64,000 nucleotides of DNA from Vibrio penaeicida (GCF_030689305.1 NZ_JAUYVM010000015.1:62001-126000); one strand, 5' to 3'. Positions 17,754 through 26,914 are shown, counted from the first letter of the stretch. Notes: generated from the letters alone by a model not told the origin. Made by a program: numbers and translations.

Positions 17754-17768
17754 TTCTCAAAATGAGAA
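17754..17768. promoter_or_regulatory. SypG enhancer-like palindrome upstream of sypA
   Basis: TTCTCAAAATGAGAA is a perfect palindrome containing TTCTCA-N3-TG, the SypG site core, 115-145 bp upstream of the sypA sigma-54 promoter. Weaker TCAATTTGA-like half sites lie at about 17690-17725. The rest of 17641-17976 holds no gene. Confidence 0.65.
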
Positions 17769-17988
17769 TAGTTGAATATTGAGACGGTTAGTTGTGTTTT
17801 ACGCTCTCAAATCGAGTTGAAGGACTGAACCGATGTCTTAGAAGTGATAATTACCGAAGTTGTGCTGTTGGTGTGTTGATACGTGATTGACGTGTTACTA
17901 ATGTATAGGGGTGAGTGATTTTTGAGCAGGTGAAGAGCTGAAAAATGCACCCTAAATTGGTAGATGTCATCATAAATTGAGGTGGAGT

Positions 17989-18741
17989 ATGGTTTGTAAA
18001 TCGCTTTTTCTCTCCTTTATTCTCATCGCTGTTAACCTTATCAATGTTGGGGTTTTATCTGCGAAAACCATCACAGGTGTTCAAGACAGCTGGGCACCGT
18101 TTTCTATGCAAGGTGAAGAGCAAGGTATCGCTGTTGATATCGTGACAGCAGCTTTTGAAACTCAAGGTTATGACCTTCATTTTAAACTTATGCCATTTGC
18201 TAGAGCCATACACGAAGTCAAGAAAAGCCGCGTGGATGTGTTAGTGGCGACTTGGTATACCGAAGAAAGGGCTTCATATCTAGAGTTTAGCAACCCGTAT
18301 TTTTACAATAAAGTGAAATTCATTAAGCTCAAAGGCGATCCGTTTGAATATTTTGGGATGGAAAGCTTACGAGGACGAAATATTGGTATTGTTAGAAGCT
18401 ATGGGTACGGTGATGAATTTTTGAGTTCTTTACTGTTTAGACGTGATCCCGTTTCAGACACATTGAGCAACCTCAAAAAGCTCATAGCTGGCAGGATAGA
18501 CTTAACGCTAGAAGAACCCATTGTTGCGTCATTTCTAATGACTGATAACGGATTGGATCCCGATTTGTTTGAGGTTACAGAAAACGCACTCTCAGTAAAT
18601 GCGCTACACATTACGGTGAGTAAGAGCCATCCCAACGCGCGCCAATTGATCCATGATTTCAATCTAGGCTTAAGAGAAATCAAGAAAAACGGTACTTATT
18701 GGAAAATACTGGTTAAATATGGGCTTCAAAAAGAGTTATAG
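17989..18741 (+). CDS. Periplasmic solute-binding protein, SBP_bac_3 type
   Basis: A family-3 (amino-acid type) extracellular solute-binding protein of 250 residues from the ATG, which has GAGG six bases upstream. An upstream in-frame TTG at 17977 is less likely. It has a signal peptide (about 1-25, ending VLSAK), then the usual SBP pattern: WAPFSMQGEEQGIAVDIV, FARAIHEVKKSRVDVLVATWYTEERA, and LRGRNIGIVRSYGYG. It has no adjacent permease or ATPase genes, so it is an orphan that may serve as a sensor-type binding protein or pair with a transporter elsewhere. Ligand unknown. It is divergent from the syp operon. Confidence 0.85.
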   Translation: MVCKSLFLSFILIAVNLINVGVLSAKTITGVQDSWAPFSMQGEEQGIAVDIVTAAFETQGYDLHFKLMPFARAIHEVKKSRVDVLVATWYTEERASYLEFSNPYFYNKVKFIKLKGDPFEYFGMESLRGRNIGIVRSYGYGDEFLSSLLFRRDPVSDTLSNLKKLIAGRIDLTLEEPIVASFLMTDNGLDPDLFEVTENALSVNALHITVSKSHPNARQLIHDFNLGLREIKKNGTYWKILVKYGLQKEL

Positions 18742-18949
18742 CGTGCGTGATCTTCCCGCTGGCATACAATCAAATGGCTTCACAAATTTTGTGACCGCCA
18801 ACTCTATAATTAATTCAGTGCTTTAAATAAGCCTTTTAACGATAATTCAGTAAATAACGCGAATGTGGTGCTAACGGAGTGAATTAATTAACTATCGCGG
18901 GCGATTTGTTCACTAAATGTTCTGGTATGATGTGTGCGAGTATTTTGAT

Positions 18950-18993
18950 ATTCAGCATAGCCTGCGGTGGCCTGAGCAGGTAGACTGAATCTC
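18950..18993 (+). promoter_or_regulatory. Imperfect hairpin in the cobT leader
   Basis: ATTCAG...CCTGC pairs with GCAGG...CTGAAT around a 10-nt loop GGTGGCCTGA, ending about 25 nt before the cobT start. It is followed by no T run. A cobalamin riboswitch would be expected in front of a cob operon, but I cannot find the B12 box or the other conserved riboswitch blocks in 18742-19018, so this is recorded only as a structured leader. Confidence 0.4.
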
Positions 18994-19018
18994 ATAAGTA
19001 GTAAAAATAAGAAGAAAA

Positions 19019-20059
19019 ATGCTAGACCAAACACATTCCAGTCACATTCAAAATGTCATCAATCAAAAAACTAAGCCACCAGGCGCGCTTGGTTTGTTGG
19101 AAGATACTGCACATCAACTGGCTTTGATTCAAAGCCAAAATAAATCGAATCCTATCAACAAAATCGTATTAAATAAGCCAAGGATGATCGTATTTGCTGG
19201 CGATCATGGAATTGCGGAAGAGGGCGTGAGTATTGCGCCAAGTGCGGTAACTCAACAAATGGTACAAAACTTTCTTGCAGGTGGGGCTGCAATAAACTGT
19301 TTTTGTACACTCAATAATATTGACTTGTCGATCGTCGATGCTGGCATCTTGCGACCAGTGGAGTCGAATCAGAGTAACTATTTTGTGCAGCGCCTCGGTG
19401 CTGGAACGAAAAACTTTGTGAAAAGCTCAGCTATGTCTTTAGAGCAAGTTAATAAGGGGATCTCGCTCGGGCGAACTTTGATTTCAGATCTTAGCCAGCA
19501 AGGTACCGACATTCTTATGTTTGGCGAAATGGGGATCGGGAACACAAGTAGTGCATCGGCTTTATTAAGCTTAGCGCTCGGCATTGAAGCTGAGGAGTCT
19601 GTCGGGGCTGGAACGGGGATTAATCAAGAACAGCGTTCTCGCAAAGTAGAGCTTGTTCAGCAGGCAATAGAACGCAGCAATAAATCACATTTAGGATTAG
19701 ATCCTTTAGTGATACTGAGCGAAGTAGGTGGTTATGAAATCGTTCAAATGGTTGGTGCGTTTTTAGAGGCTTGTGACAAGAAAATTCCGGTGTTGGTTGA
19801 TGGGTTCATTGTTTCTGTAGCTGGATTTGTTGCAATGAGAATTCAACCTGAAGTCCGTGATTACATGCTTTTCGCTCACTGTTCGGAAGAACATGCACAC
19901 AAACTTGTGCTGGAGGCGTTAAGAGCCAAACCCATGATCGATCTTGGTTTAAGGCTTGGCGAAGGCACTGGCGCTGCATTAGCCTATCCACTTGTACTGG
20001 CCGCTGCAGCTTTTTACAACGACATGGCAAGCTTTGATAGCGCAGGAGTGACTGTGTGA
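19019..20059 (+). CDS. cobT: Nicotinate-nucleotide-dimethylbenzimidazole phosphoribosyltransferase
   Basis: CobT, 346 residues, makes alpha-ribazole phosphate from nicotinate mononucleotide and 5,6-dimethylbenzimidazole for the lower ligand of cobalamin. Family signatures are visible: [13 protein letters not shown] near the N-terminus, [14 protein letters not shown] in the middle, and the catalytic glutamate region [15 protein letters not shown] near the C-terminus. Length matches the family (about 350). It overlaps cobS by 4 bp (GTGA), and the operon continues with cobU and cobC. No corrin-ring genes are nearby, so the cluster serves cobinamide salvage and nucleotide-loop assembly. Confidence 0.95.
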   Translation: MLDQTHSSHIQNVINQKTKPPGALGLLEDTAHQLALIQSQNKSNPINKIVLNKPRMIVFAGDHGIAEEGVSIAPSAVTQQMVQNFLAGGAAINCFCTLNNIDLSIVDAGILRPVESNQSNYFVQRLGAGTKNFVKSSAMSLEQVNKGISLGRTLISDLSQQGTDILMFGEMGIGNTSSASALLSLALGIEAEESVGAGTGINQEQRSRKVELVQQAIERSNKSHLGLDPLVILSEVGGYEIVQMVGAFLEACDKKIPVLVDGFIVSVAGFVAMRIQPEVRDYMLFAHCSEEHAHKLVLEALRAKPMIDLGLRLGEGTGAALAYPLVLAAAAFYNDMASFDSAGVTV

Positions 20060-20832
20060 GTTGGCTGAAAACTCAGCTAGAATTGTTCTATCTTGCGCTG
20101 AGTTTCTTCTCTAGAATTCCAGTTCCGTCTTCTACTCCCTATTCAGACGAACGTATGAATAGGGCTGGTCGATATTTTGCGGTTGTTGGCGCATTACTCG
20201 GTCTGCTATGCGCCTCGGTTTACGAGGCGTCAAACCTCATATTCTCACCCCAGATTTCAGTCTTTATCGCAATGGTATTTAGCCTTATGTTGACTGGCGC
20301 TTTCCATGAAGACGGTCTTACCGATATGGCGGATGGGATTGGTGGTGGCATGACTCGAGATCGCCGATTGTCGATTATGAAGGATAGCCGAATAGGAACC
20401 TATGGCGCCAGTGCTCTAGTCATGGCGCTTTTAGGGAAATTCTTATTGCTTTCAGAATTAGCAAATCATGAAAATATCTTTCTCGTTTGGGTTGCGGGGT
20501 ACACGTTTAGCCGCGCAATTGCAGCCAGCTTTATCTACGATACACCCTATGTCTCGGACTCTGATACCAGTAAAAGTAAGCCTCTTGCACAAAAACAATC
20601 TCTTTCTGAACTGATATTTATACTAGTTTGTGCTGTGGCTTCAATACTTTGGATGCCTCTAAACACTGCTGTTATGGTTATTGCAATTGGAATCGCTTTT
20701 CGCATCACATTTAAGCGCTGGCTAATGGCACGAATAGGTGGCTTTACTGGTGATTGTTTAGGTGCCGCTCAACAACTTGTAGAGCTCCTTTTCTATTTGG
20801 TTGTATTAGGGGCGATGGGAATAAGCGTATGA
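20056..20832 (+). CDS. cobS: Adenosylcobinamide-GDP ribazoletransferase (cobalamin synthase)
   Basis: CobS, 258 residues, is a polytopic inner-membrane enzyme that joins adenosylcobinamide-GDP with alpha-ribazole (phosphate). The metal-binding signature is clear: [15 protein letters not shown] followed by [17 protein letters not shown]. Several hydrophobic helices follow. It starts with GTG inside the cobT stop region and overlaps cobU by 4 bp (ATGA), so translation is coupled on both sides. Confidence 0.95.
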   Translation: MSWLKTQLELFYLALSFFSRIPVPSSTPYSDERMNRAGRYFAVVGALLGLLCASVYEASNLIFSPQISVFIAMVFSLMLTGAFHEDGLTDMADGIGGGMTRDRRLSIMKDSRIGTYGASALVMALLGKFLLLSELANHENIFLVWVAGYTFSRAIAASFIYDTPYVSDSDTSKSKPLAQKQSLSELIFILVCAVASILWMPLNTAVMVIAIGIAFRITFKRWLMARIGGFTGDCLGAAQQLVELLFYLVVLGAMGISV

Positions 20833-21368
20833 AAAATCATCACTTGGTTTTAGGTGGCGCACGAAGCGGGAAATCGACTTACGCTGAAGGGTGTGTACAA
20901 GAAATAGCAAGTAGCTCTACCTTAAAGAAAATCTACATCGCGACCGCGATATCTTTTGACGGAGAAATGTCACAGCGGATCGATATACATCAGCAAAGAA
21001 GAGGGGAGAGCTGGAATCTCATTGAAGAACCTCTATATCTTGCCGAAGTTATCCAAACATTAGATGAAGGCTGTGTCGTCTTACTGGATTGCCTAACGTT
21101 ATGGCTAAATAATGTTTTATTTGAATTAGGTGACGATGTGATGGATAGCCAAGTACACGAGAAAGTGGAAGAGCTTGTTCACGCCATTACAACTTCTCGT
21201 TGTCGTATTGTTGTCGTGTCTAACGAAGTCGGAATGGGGATTGTCCCACTGGGTAAAGTTAGCCGTTTGTTTGTTGATCATGCTGGTTGGATGAATCGGA
21301 AGGTCGCGTCTGTATGCAGTAATGTCACGTTTATTGCTGCCGGTTTGCCCTTGTCTTTAAAATCTTAA
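20829..21368 (+). CDS. cobU: Adenosylcobinamide kinase/adenosylcobinamide-phosphate guanylyltransferase
   Basis: CobU, 179 residues from the ATG at 20829, which overlaps the cobS stop codon. The longer in-frame extension to 20754 is only read-through of cobS sequence. The P-loop GGARSGKST lies at the N-terminus, followed by [41 protein letters not shown] and [12 protein letters not shown], all typical of CobU. It phosphorylates adenosylcobinamide and transfers GMP to it, feeding CobS. Confidence 0.95.
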   Translation: MKNHHLVLGGARSGKSTYAEGCVQEIASSSTLKKIYIATAISFDGEMSQRIDIHQQRRGESWNLIEEPLYLAEVIQTLDEGCVVLLDCLTLWLNNVLFELGDDVMDSQVHEKVEELVHAITTSRCRIVVVSNEVGMGIVPLGKVSRLFVDHAGWMNRKVASVCSNVTFIAAGLPLSLKS

Positions 21369-21381
21369 AGGCTGATAAGAA

Positions 21382-22032
21382 ATGAAAACCCCTGCCAATT
21401 ACAACATCTATTTAGTGAGACATGGAAAAGTGACAGGTGAACCTGCTTTGAATGGCTGGACCGATGCAAAAGTGCCAGCAACAACACAGTCTCAAATAGC
21501 TTCAGATTTGGTATCGGAAATCGGTACTTTTAATTCTATCATTTCATCACCATTATCTCGTTGTTTGAATTTAGCTAAACTCATATCGTCAGGGAAAGAC
21601 TCGACGGTCAAAGATAGCGCTCAACCGTCAGCAAGTGTTGAAATTTCAGAAGCCTTCAAAGAAATGTTTTTTGGCGATTTAGATGGCAAACCATTTAATG
21701 CAATAGAATCTAAATGGCATCTTCTCGATGATTTTTGGCGTGATCCTGCTGGTCATCCATTACCTAACGCCGAAACATTAGAAGAATTTCATCAACGAGT
21801 TGAATCTAAATGGCGATCATTAACTCAAACTTGTCAGCAAGATACCCTTGTTGTTACGCATGGTGGTGTAATCAGAATTATACTAGCCAGCGTTCTGGGT
21901 TTAGATTGGCGCAACCCTGCACTTTACTCTACATTATCAATCGCTAATGCCTCTGTTACCCATATAGAGCTTTGCAAAGCAGAGCAAGTTTTCGTAAAAG
22001 TGAGGAGCGTTGGCGTTACTATAAGGAAATAA
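21382..22032 (+). CDS. cobC: Histidine phosphatase, alpha-ribazole phosphatase type
   Basis: A 216-residue phosphoglycerate-mutase-like histidine phosphatase. The catalytic RHG is in YLVRHGKVTGEP, the second arginine in SSPLSRCLNLA, and the second histidine in VVTHGGVIRI. Its place directly after cobTSU fits CobC, which removes phosphate from alpha-ribazole-5-phosphate or adenosylcobalamin-5-phosphate. It begins 13 bp after cobU and ends 3 bp before pepF, so it is in the same operon. Confidence 0.88.
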   Translation: MKTPANYNIYLVRHGKVTGEPALNGWTDAKVPATTQSQIASDLVSEIGTFNSIISSPLSRCLNLAKLISSGKDSTVKDSAQPSASVEISEAFKEMFFGDLDGKPFNAIESKWHLLDDFWRDPAGHPLPNAETLEEFHQRVESKWRSLTQTCQQDTLVVTHGGVIRIILASVLGLDWRNPALYSTLSIANASVTHIELCKAEQVFVKVRSVGVTIRK

Positions 22033-22035
22033 AAA

Positions 22036-23844
22036 ATGACAGCTCCAAGCTGGGATCTCAGTGTCGCATATCAAAATCTCAATGACGCCAGAATTGAAAA
22101 GGACATTCACACCATTGAGCAAGGTATCGACCAGCTCAACTATCACGCCAAACAAGGTTTTGCAGAGGGTGACCAACTCGTTAACCAAATCCAAAAAGGC
22201 ATTGTTACCTACTCCAATGTATTGAAAACCCTCCGAACTATTTCAAGTTTCGCCAATTGCTACGCCTCGGTGGATTCAACGCTGAGTAGAGCCAAGCAAT
22301 TGGTCGGTCGTACAACTAAACTCGGTGCTAACCTTCAACAAGCATATAGCCCATACCAAGATAAGCTGGCAACGGCAGAAGAAAGTATTGTTGAAAAAGT
22401 GCTCAATCATGAGTGTGACGATGTAAAAGCGCAGCGCTTTGCCATTCGCTGCCTGCGAGAAAAAGCGTCGCAAAGATTATCTGTTGAACAAGAGCAATTG
22501 TTATCAGCACTACAAGTGGATGGAAAAACAGCTTGGGGTCGTTTGTACGATAACCTAACCGGCACGCTGAAAGTGGATGTTTCTTATAAAGATGGCTCAT
22601 CAGAAACAATGGCTTTGTCGCAAGCCGCGAGTGAGCTATTTAGCGGTAATGTTGATAAACATGAGCCCACATGGCGTGGCATTCAGGCTGCAATGGGAAC
22701 GCACCAAGAAACGTTCGCTTCTATCGTCAATGCTTTAGCGGGTTGGAGACATACAGAAGCGCAGAAGCGTGGAATCGCCAATTTCCTAGAGCCTAGTTTG
22801 AACGACAGCCGCATATCAGAAAAAACGCTCGAAGCATTGATTGGTAGTGCACGAGACAATAAAGAAATTTCGCAAAAAGCCGCTCGTTTAATGGCGATTG
22901 TAAGAGGATCTGAGTCCCTCACACCTTGGAATATGCACGCAGCAATGCCGTCTTTAACAGACGGAGTAACCAAGGTTTACGAATTTGATGAAGCGATTGA
23001 AATTATTAAGAACGCGTTTGCTTCCGTGTCTCAGGAAATGGCCGATTTTGTTGACCTTATGGTGAAAAACGGCTGGATTGATGCAGCACCTCAGCCTAAT
23101 AAGAGGCAAGGCGCTTACTGCACCAAGCTTGCAAGTACACGTACTCCACTTGTCTTTATGACGTGGAGCGGCAGTCAAAAAGATTTGATTACTCTTGCCC
23201 ACGAGCTGGGCCACGCATTCCATAACTGGGTAATGACGGATATGCCTCTTGCGGAAACGTCGTACCCAATGACGCTTGCCGAAACGGCATCTGTCTTCGC
23301 CGAGAACATTGTCCGTGATGCGTTGTTAGAACAAGCCGAAAGCGATCTAGATAAACTGGAAATGCTGTGGGAAGAGTTGTTTGCTTGCGTTGCCTTTATG
23401 CTCAACATTCCAGTGCGTTTTGAGTTCGAACGTGAGTTTTACGAAAAACGTAAAAACGCGGAGCTGTCGTCAGAAGAGTTGTGTACGTTAATGGCTAGCA
23501 CTTGGCAAGATTGGTACGGCAGCGTTATGCCAGAGTCAGACACCTATTTCTGGGCAAGTAAGCTCCACTTCAGTATCCCTGAAGTCAACTTTTACAACTA
23601 CCCATACCTATTTGGCTACCTATTCAGTAAAGACGTTTATGCACAGCGTGAATCTAAAGGCGAGCACTTCTACCCAGATTACGTAGCGTTACTTCGTGAT
23701 ACGGGGCGAATGAAAGCAGAAGAAGTCGTAGAAAAACACTTAGGCATGAACTTGGAAGAAAAAGCCTTCTGGCAACAGAGCATTGATCAAGTTGAGCAGA
23801 AAATTTCTGAATTTGAAGCATTGTTGGCGAAGATTAATAGTTAA
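22036..23844 (+). CDS. pepF: Oligoendopeptidase F, M3 family
   Basis: A 602-residue cytosolic zinc oligopeptidase. The active site HELGHAFHNW (HExxH) is followed about 25 residues later by the third ligand region LAETASVFAENIV. Length fits the PepF group. It starts 3 bp after cobC and ends at a clear terminator, so it is probably co-transcribed with the cob genes. I see no functional link to cobalamin; this may be a chance operon partner. Confidence 0.93.
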   Translation: MTAPSWDLSVAYQNLNDARIEKDIHTIEQGIDQLNYHAKQGFAEGDQLVNQIQKGIVTYSNVLKTLRTISSFANCYASVDSTLSRAKQLVGRTTKLGANLQQAYSPYQDKLATAEESIVEKVLNHECDDVKAQRFAIRCLREKASQRLSVEQEQLLSALQVDGKTAWGRLYDNLTGTLKVDVSYKDGSSETMALSQAASELFSGNVDKHEPTWRGIQAAMGTHQETFASIVNALAGWRHTEAQKRGIANFLEPSLNDSRISEKTLEALIGSARDNKEISQKAARLMAIVRGSESLTPWNMHAAMPSLTDGVTKVYEFDEAIEIIKNAFASVSQEMADFVDLMVKNGWIDAAPQPNKRQGAYCTKLASTRTPLVFMTWSGSQKDLITLAHELGHAFHNWVMTDMPLAETSYPMTLAETASVFAENIVRDALLEQAESDLDKLEMLWEELFACVAFMLNIPVRFEFEREFYEKRKNAELSSEELCTLMASTWQDWYGSVMPESDTYFWASKLHFSIPEVNFYNYPYLFGYLFSKDVYAQRESKGEHFYPDYVALLRDTGRMKAEEVVEKHLGMNLEEKAFWQQSIDQVEQKISEFEALLAKINS

Positions 23845-23853
23845 CCTTTTGTT

Positions 23854-23885
23854 AACCCCAAAGAAAATACTTTGGGGTTCATTCT
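23854..23885 (+). terminator. Terminator of the cob-pepF operon
   Basis: A 10-bp perfect stem AACCCCAAAG (23854-23863)/CTTTGGGGTT (23870-23879) with a 6-nt loop and a T-rich tail, 10 bp after pepF. Confidence 0.75.
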
Positions 23886-24014
23886 TCTATATTGCGATGT
23901 CCTTCGCAGTAATCTGTATGAACAGCACTAAGTATGCAGTGTGATATTGGTTTGTTCTAGAAAATCGAATAGTTTGCATGCAGTGTTAAGTTGCATATAT
24001 TGCTAGGAACAAAA

Positions 24015-24881
24015 ATGACAAGAATAACGTTAAGTGGGTCAGTTGGGCTTAAAGGTAAAAACGCCTATTCTGATATAAAACGAATTCAAATCTCTCTTAA
24101 TAAACTGACTCGTTTAATCAATCTTAAAGAACCTCTGGCAGAGGACGGTTCTTTAGGTTCAAATCCAGCTAAATCAAAAACAGTGGGGGCGATAAAGTCT
24201 TTTCAGGCTGTAATGGTTGGAATGGCAAAACCCGACGGGCGAATTGATGTAAACGGACGTTCGCACAAAACCCTATCAAATGCGCTTGGTAAAACAAAAA
24301 GTATAACCTCAAGCCTCCCTTCAATTAGAGTTGTTCCTTTCTCAATCATATGGCCACTAAAGAAGAATAAAATTAGGAGAGGATTAGTCAACCATACATT
24401 TGGAAACGTGAGGCGGAATGATGATGGGAGTGTTCGAGCTCACCAAGGTTGGGATTTTGAGGCTAGAGTCGGCACGCCAATCTATTCAATCGCAACAGGT
24501 AAAGTCGAGTATTTTCGTGACCATGGATTATACGGAAAGCAACTGTGTATATCTTTTGCTTTTAACGAGAAGATTCATTATGCATTTTACGCCCACCTTA
24601 AGAGTGTTAACGTGTCTAAAGGTGACATAGTCTTCGCCGGTCAACATATTGGTTATACAGGTGATAGTGGCAATGCTAAGTGTGACGATGTTAGAGATGA
24701 GCACCTACATTTTGAGATAAGAACATCTGCCTATAGTGGTCGAAGCTTAGCAGGGCGAATATCCCCATTCAAAGTGTACAAAAAGTGCCCATTAAGAGCT
24801 CCCCATATTCAGTCGTTTACTATTCCTCAATGCAAAGTGGATGCGAATGTAAACTTCAGCAAAATTTTTGACGGTAGTTAA
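24015..24881 (+). CDS. M23 endopeptidase with N-terminal peptidoglycan-binding-like domain, no signal peptide; candidate secreted effector
   Basis: A 288-residue protein from the ATG at 24015, which has AGGA a few bases upstream. Residues about 8-95 resemble a peptidoglycan-binding domain with IQISLNKL and KTVGAIKSFQAVM. Residues about 140-250 are a LytM/M23 metallopeptidase with zinc ligands in AHQGWDF (HxxxD) and EHLHFEI (HxH). There is no signal peptide or membrane helix, unusual for a cell-wall hydrolase, and the next gene encodes a small exported protein six bases downstream. This is the layout of type VI secretion effectors with periplasmic immunity partners. No MIX, PAAR or VgrG is nearby, so delivery is unproven. 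The gene looks richer in A+T than its neighbours by eye. Confidence 0.8.
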   Translation: MTRITLSGSVGLKGKNAYSDIKRIQISLNKLTRLINLKEPLAEDGSLGSNPAKSKTVGAIKSFQAVMVGMAKPDGRIDVNGRSHKTLSNALGKTKSITSSLPSIRVVPFSIIWPLKKNKIRRGLVNHTFGNVRRNDDGSVRAHQGWDFEARVGTPIYSIATGKVEYFRDHGLYGKQLCISFAFNEKIHYAFYAHLKSVNVSKGDIVFAGQHIGYTGDSGNAKCDDVRDEHLHFEIRTSAYSGRSLAGRISPFKVYKKCPLRAPHIQSFTIPQCKVDANVNFSKIFDGS

Positions 24882-24887
24882 TTTAGT

Positions 24888-25496
24888 ATGAAATACATAA
24901 TATGTTTGGTCTTTATTTGCCTTAGCTTTACTGGGTATTCTAAATCTAAAGACTTGGTTCCAATAGTCGCCCTTCAAAACGTACTAGAACAGAAGGGACC
25001 CTGGTCATCTGAAAAGCCAAAATGTAAAAGCATGTACATCCCTCCTGGTTCGGCGATTAAGCTTTCTGTTTGTGCTGGCTGGGGAATGACTACTACGTTT
25101 GAGCGTAATGGAAAAGTGTTATTAGCAGAGTCACGTTTTGGGGATGCTGATTTCTACTACCCGTACTTCGTTAAGACGCGCAATTACGACTTGCTGGTTG
25201 CTGAGATTGGCGCTGATTTATCATGGGGCGTGCGCATATATAATCTGAAGAATGGGAATGTCCAGTATCTAGGCACACTCGACATATATCCAGGCGACGA
25301 TTATACGTATGACTCAACAGACGTAGTGGATATTATCCAGTTCACAGACTTGGGTGAAAGAGTAGAAATTAGTTTTACTGGTCCTCATTACTGGCTTGAT
25401 GAAAAGGGAATTGGGCACGACATCGACAAAGATGCCTATTACTACGAACTAACCGCGGATTCGATTGTAAAAATAGAGAATAAAAAATCCGACTGA
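24888..25496 (+). CDS. Secreted protein of unknown function, candidate immunity protein
   Basis: I do not recognise the family. The product has 202 residues with a signal peptide (about 1-19, MKYIICLVFICLSFTGYS) and no lipobox, so it should be soluble in the periplasm. The mature part is rich in aromatic and acidic residues and has two cysteines in the KCKSMYIPPGS...SVCAGW region. It is 6 bp downstream of the M23 endopeptidase gene and ends at a terminator, so the two form a unit. A role in protecting the cell wall from that enzyme is inferred from layout alone. Confidence 0.7.
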   Translation: MKYIICLVFICLSFTGYSKSKDLVPIVALQNVLEQKGPWSSEKPKCKSMYIPPGSAIKLSVCAGWGMTTTFERNGKVLLAESRFGDADFYYPYFVKTRNYDLLVAEIGADLSWGVRIYNLKNGNVQYLGTLDIYPGDDYTYDSTDVVDIIQFTDLGERVEISFTGPHYWLDEKGIGHDIDKDAYYYELTADSIVKIENKKSD

Positions 25497-25545
25497 TGCA
25501 AATCTAGTTCGCCTTTTTACATTACCGAAATTGTTCACTTAAATT

Positions 25546-25582
25546 ACTGAAGTGCCATTGAATAATGCGCTTCAGTTTTTTT
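25546..25582 (+). terminator. Terminator after the M23/partner unit
   Basis: A 10-bp stem ACTGAAGTGC/GCGCTTCAGT with one mismatch, an 11-nt loop and a T7 tail. The remaining stretch to astE (25583-25818) is A+T-rich and holds no gene. Confidence 0.85.
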
Positions 25583-25818
25583 AGTTAAACCCTCACTGTG
25601 TCAAATCTTACTCTTAGTTTATATATTTTAAGAAATAAATATTCTTTCAGGACGAATAGTAAGTCATTTTGGTATATCAAAGGTTGTTAGAGATTATGAC
25701 GCTTTCATTTTGATTAGTTGGTTATTAAGTCTAAATACATTCCATATTGTATGTACTTCCACTTTCCCCAGATGTAACATTGTTGCAACAGATGTTGAGC
25801 CGGACAGGGAGTTGTACA

Positions 25819-26853
25819 ATGCAGGGTTCACTTTTCAAACAGTCTTTTCTTTACGATACATTGGATTTTGATGGAGGTTTTTCCCCTCAATCCCTTTCAT
25901 TATCGTCAGGTCTTTTAAATTGGGTTGATCGTGGTGTCCTTCTTTGGGAGCCCAAGCAACTTTCTCAAGGTAGTAAGAATGTCATCGTTTCCGCTGGTAT
26001 CCATGGCGATGAAACCGCGCCAATGGAGTTAGTTGACCAATTGGTGAACGATATCGTGGATGGCAGCTTTGAACCTACTTCAAGATGTTTGCTCATTTTG
26101 GGGCACCCTCAAGCGACAAACCAACACACGCGTTTTGTTACTGAAAACTTAAATCGATTGTTTGATGAAAGCGAACGACCAGAAACCATCGAAACAGACA
26201 TTGCGGGAAAGCTAAAGACACACGTTAAATCGTTTTTTGAAGGCACCGAACTAGCCACTCGTTGGCATCTAGATTTGCATTGTGCGATCCGCGCATCAGA
26301 GCACTTTACCTTTGCTGTCAGCCCTTACGTCGAACAACCTGTTCGCTCTAAAGACGTCGTTGAGTTTCTAGAGGCAGGGCAAATAGAAGCACTGTTGCTT
26401 TCGAATTCCCCGACCAGTACCTTTAGTTGGCACTCAGCACACTTTTATGGTGCACAAGCGTTAACAATGGAGCTTGGTAGAGTTTCAAAGCTCGGCAGTA
26501 ATGACCTGGGCTTAATTTCGGCTTTTGGTCTTTCACTTCGCGCATTACTTTCAAACGATTCGATGCCAGCAAAGAAAGACGCTTTAAAAGTGTATGCAGT
26601 TAGCCGCACCATCATTAAGAACCACCTCGATTTTAGTTTTACTTTTTCTAACGACGTAGCAAACTTTACGCGTTTTGATAAAGGGGAGCTCTTGGGGTTC
26701 GATGGAGATACATTGCTCTACGCTGAGAAACAAGGTGAAGCCATCGTGTTTCCAAACCCAAAAGTAGCGTTGGGTCAACGAGCCGTTGTGATGGTTGTTG
26801 AATCTGAAACTTGCTTTGAAAACGACCAGTTAGTAGCGGTTAATATAGATTGA
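25819..26853 (+). CDS. astE: Succinylglutamate desuccinylase
   Basis: AstE, last step of the arginine succinyltransferase pathway: succinylglutamate to glutamate and succinate. From the ATG at 25819 it is 344 residues, the family length. The in-frame extension to 25747 lacks family similarity. Zinc ligands are seen in SAGIHGDETAPMEL (HxxE) and WHLDLHCAI (third His), and the catalytic glutamate region in GAQALTMELGRV. The other ast genes are not in the window, so astE is detached from the operon, as is common in Vibrio. Confidence 0.93.
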   Translation: MQGSLFKQSFLYDTLDFDGGFSPQSLSLSSGLLNWVDRGVLLWEPKQLSQGSKNVIVSAGIHGDETAPMELVDQLVNDIVDGSFEPTSRCLLILGHPQATNQHTRFVTENLNRLFDESERPETIETDIAGKLKTHVKSFFEGTELATRWHLDLHCAIRASEHFTFAVSPYVEQPVRSKDVVEFLEAGQIEALLLSNSPTSTFSWHSAHFYGAQALTMELGRVSKLGSNDLGLISAFGLSLRALLSNDSMPAKKDALKVYAVSRTIIKNHLDFSFTFSNDVANFTRFDKGELLGFDGDTLLYAEKQGEAIVFPNPKVALGQRAVVMVVESETCFENDQLVAVNID

Positions 26854-26874
26854 TACTTGCTTAATATGGTTTGT

Positions 26875-26914
26875 TATCGGTATGGTAGCGAGATGCTTAC
26901 GAACCATACCGATA
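26875..26914 (+). promoter_or_regulatory. 12-bp inverted repeat over the btuC start region
   Basis: TATCGGTATGGT (26875-26886) pairs perfectly with ACCATACCGATA (26903-26914) around a 16-nt loop. No T run follows, so it is not a standard terminator. In the RNA it would cover two of the candidate btuC start codons. Confidence 0.6.

Noticed and set aside
18742-19018. Cobalamin riboswitch in front of cobT
   Set aside because: The B12 box and the conserved GGGAA and CCGCAACTGT blocks could not be found; kept only as a hairpin.
20754-20828. Longer cobU start at 20754
   Set aside because: The extra 25 residues are cobS sequence in another frame; the ATG at 20829 overlaps the cobS stop and directly precedes the P-loop.
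25631-25650. ArgR-box-like sequence AGAAATAAATATTCTT upstream of astE
   Set aside because: Several mismatches to TGAAT-W4-ATTCA in a very A+T-rich stretch; similar strings occur by chance.
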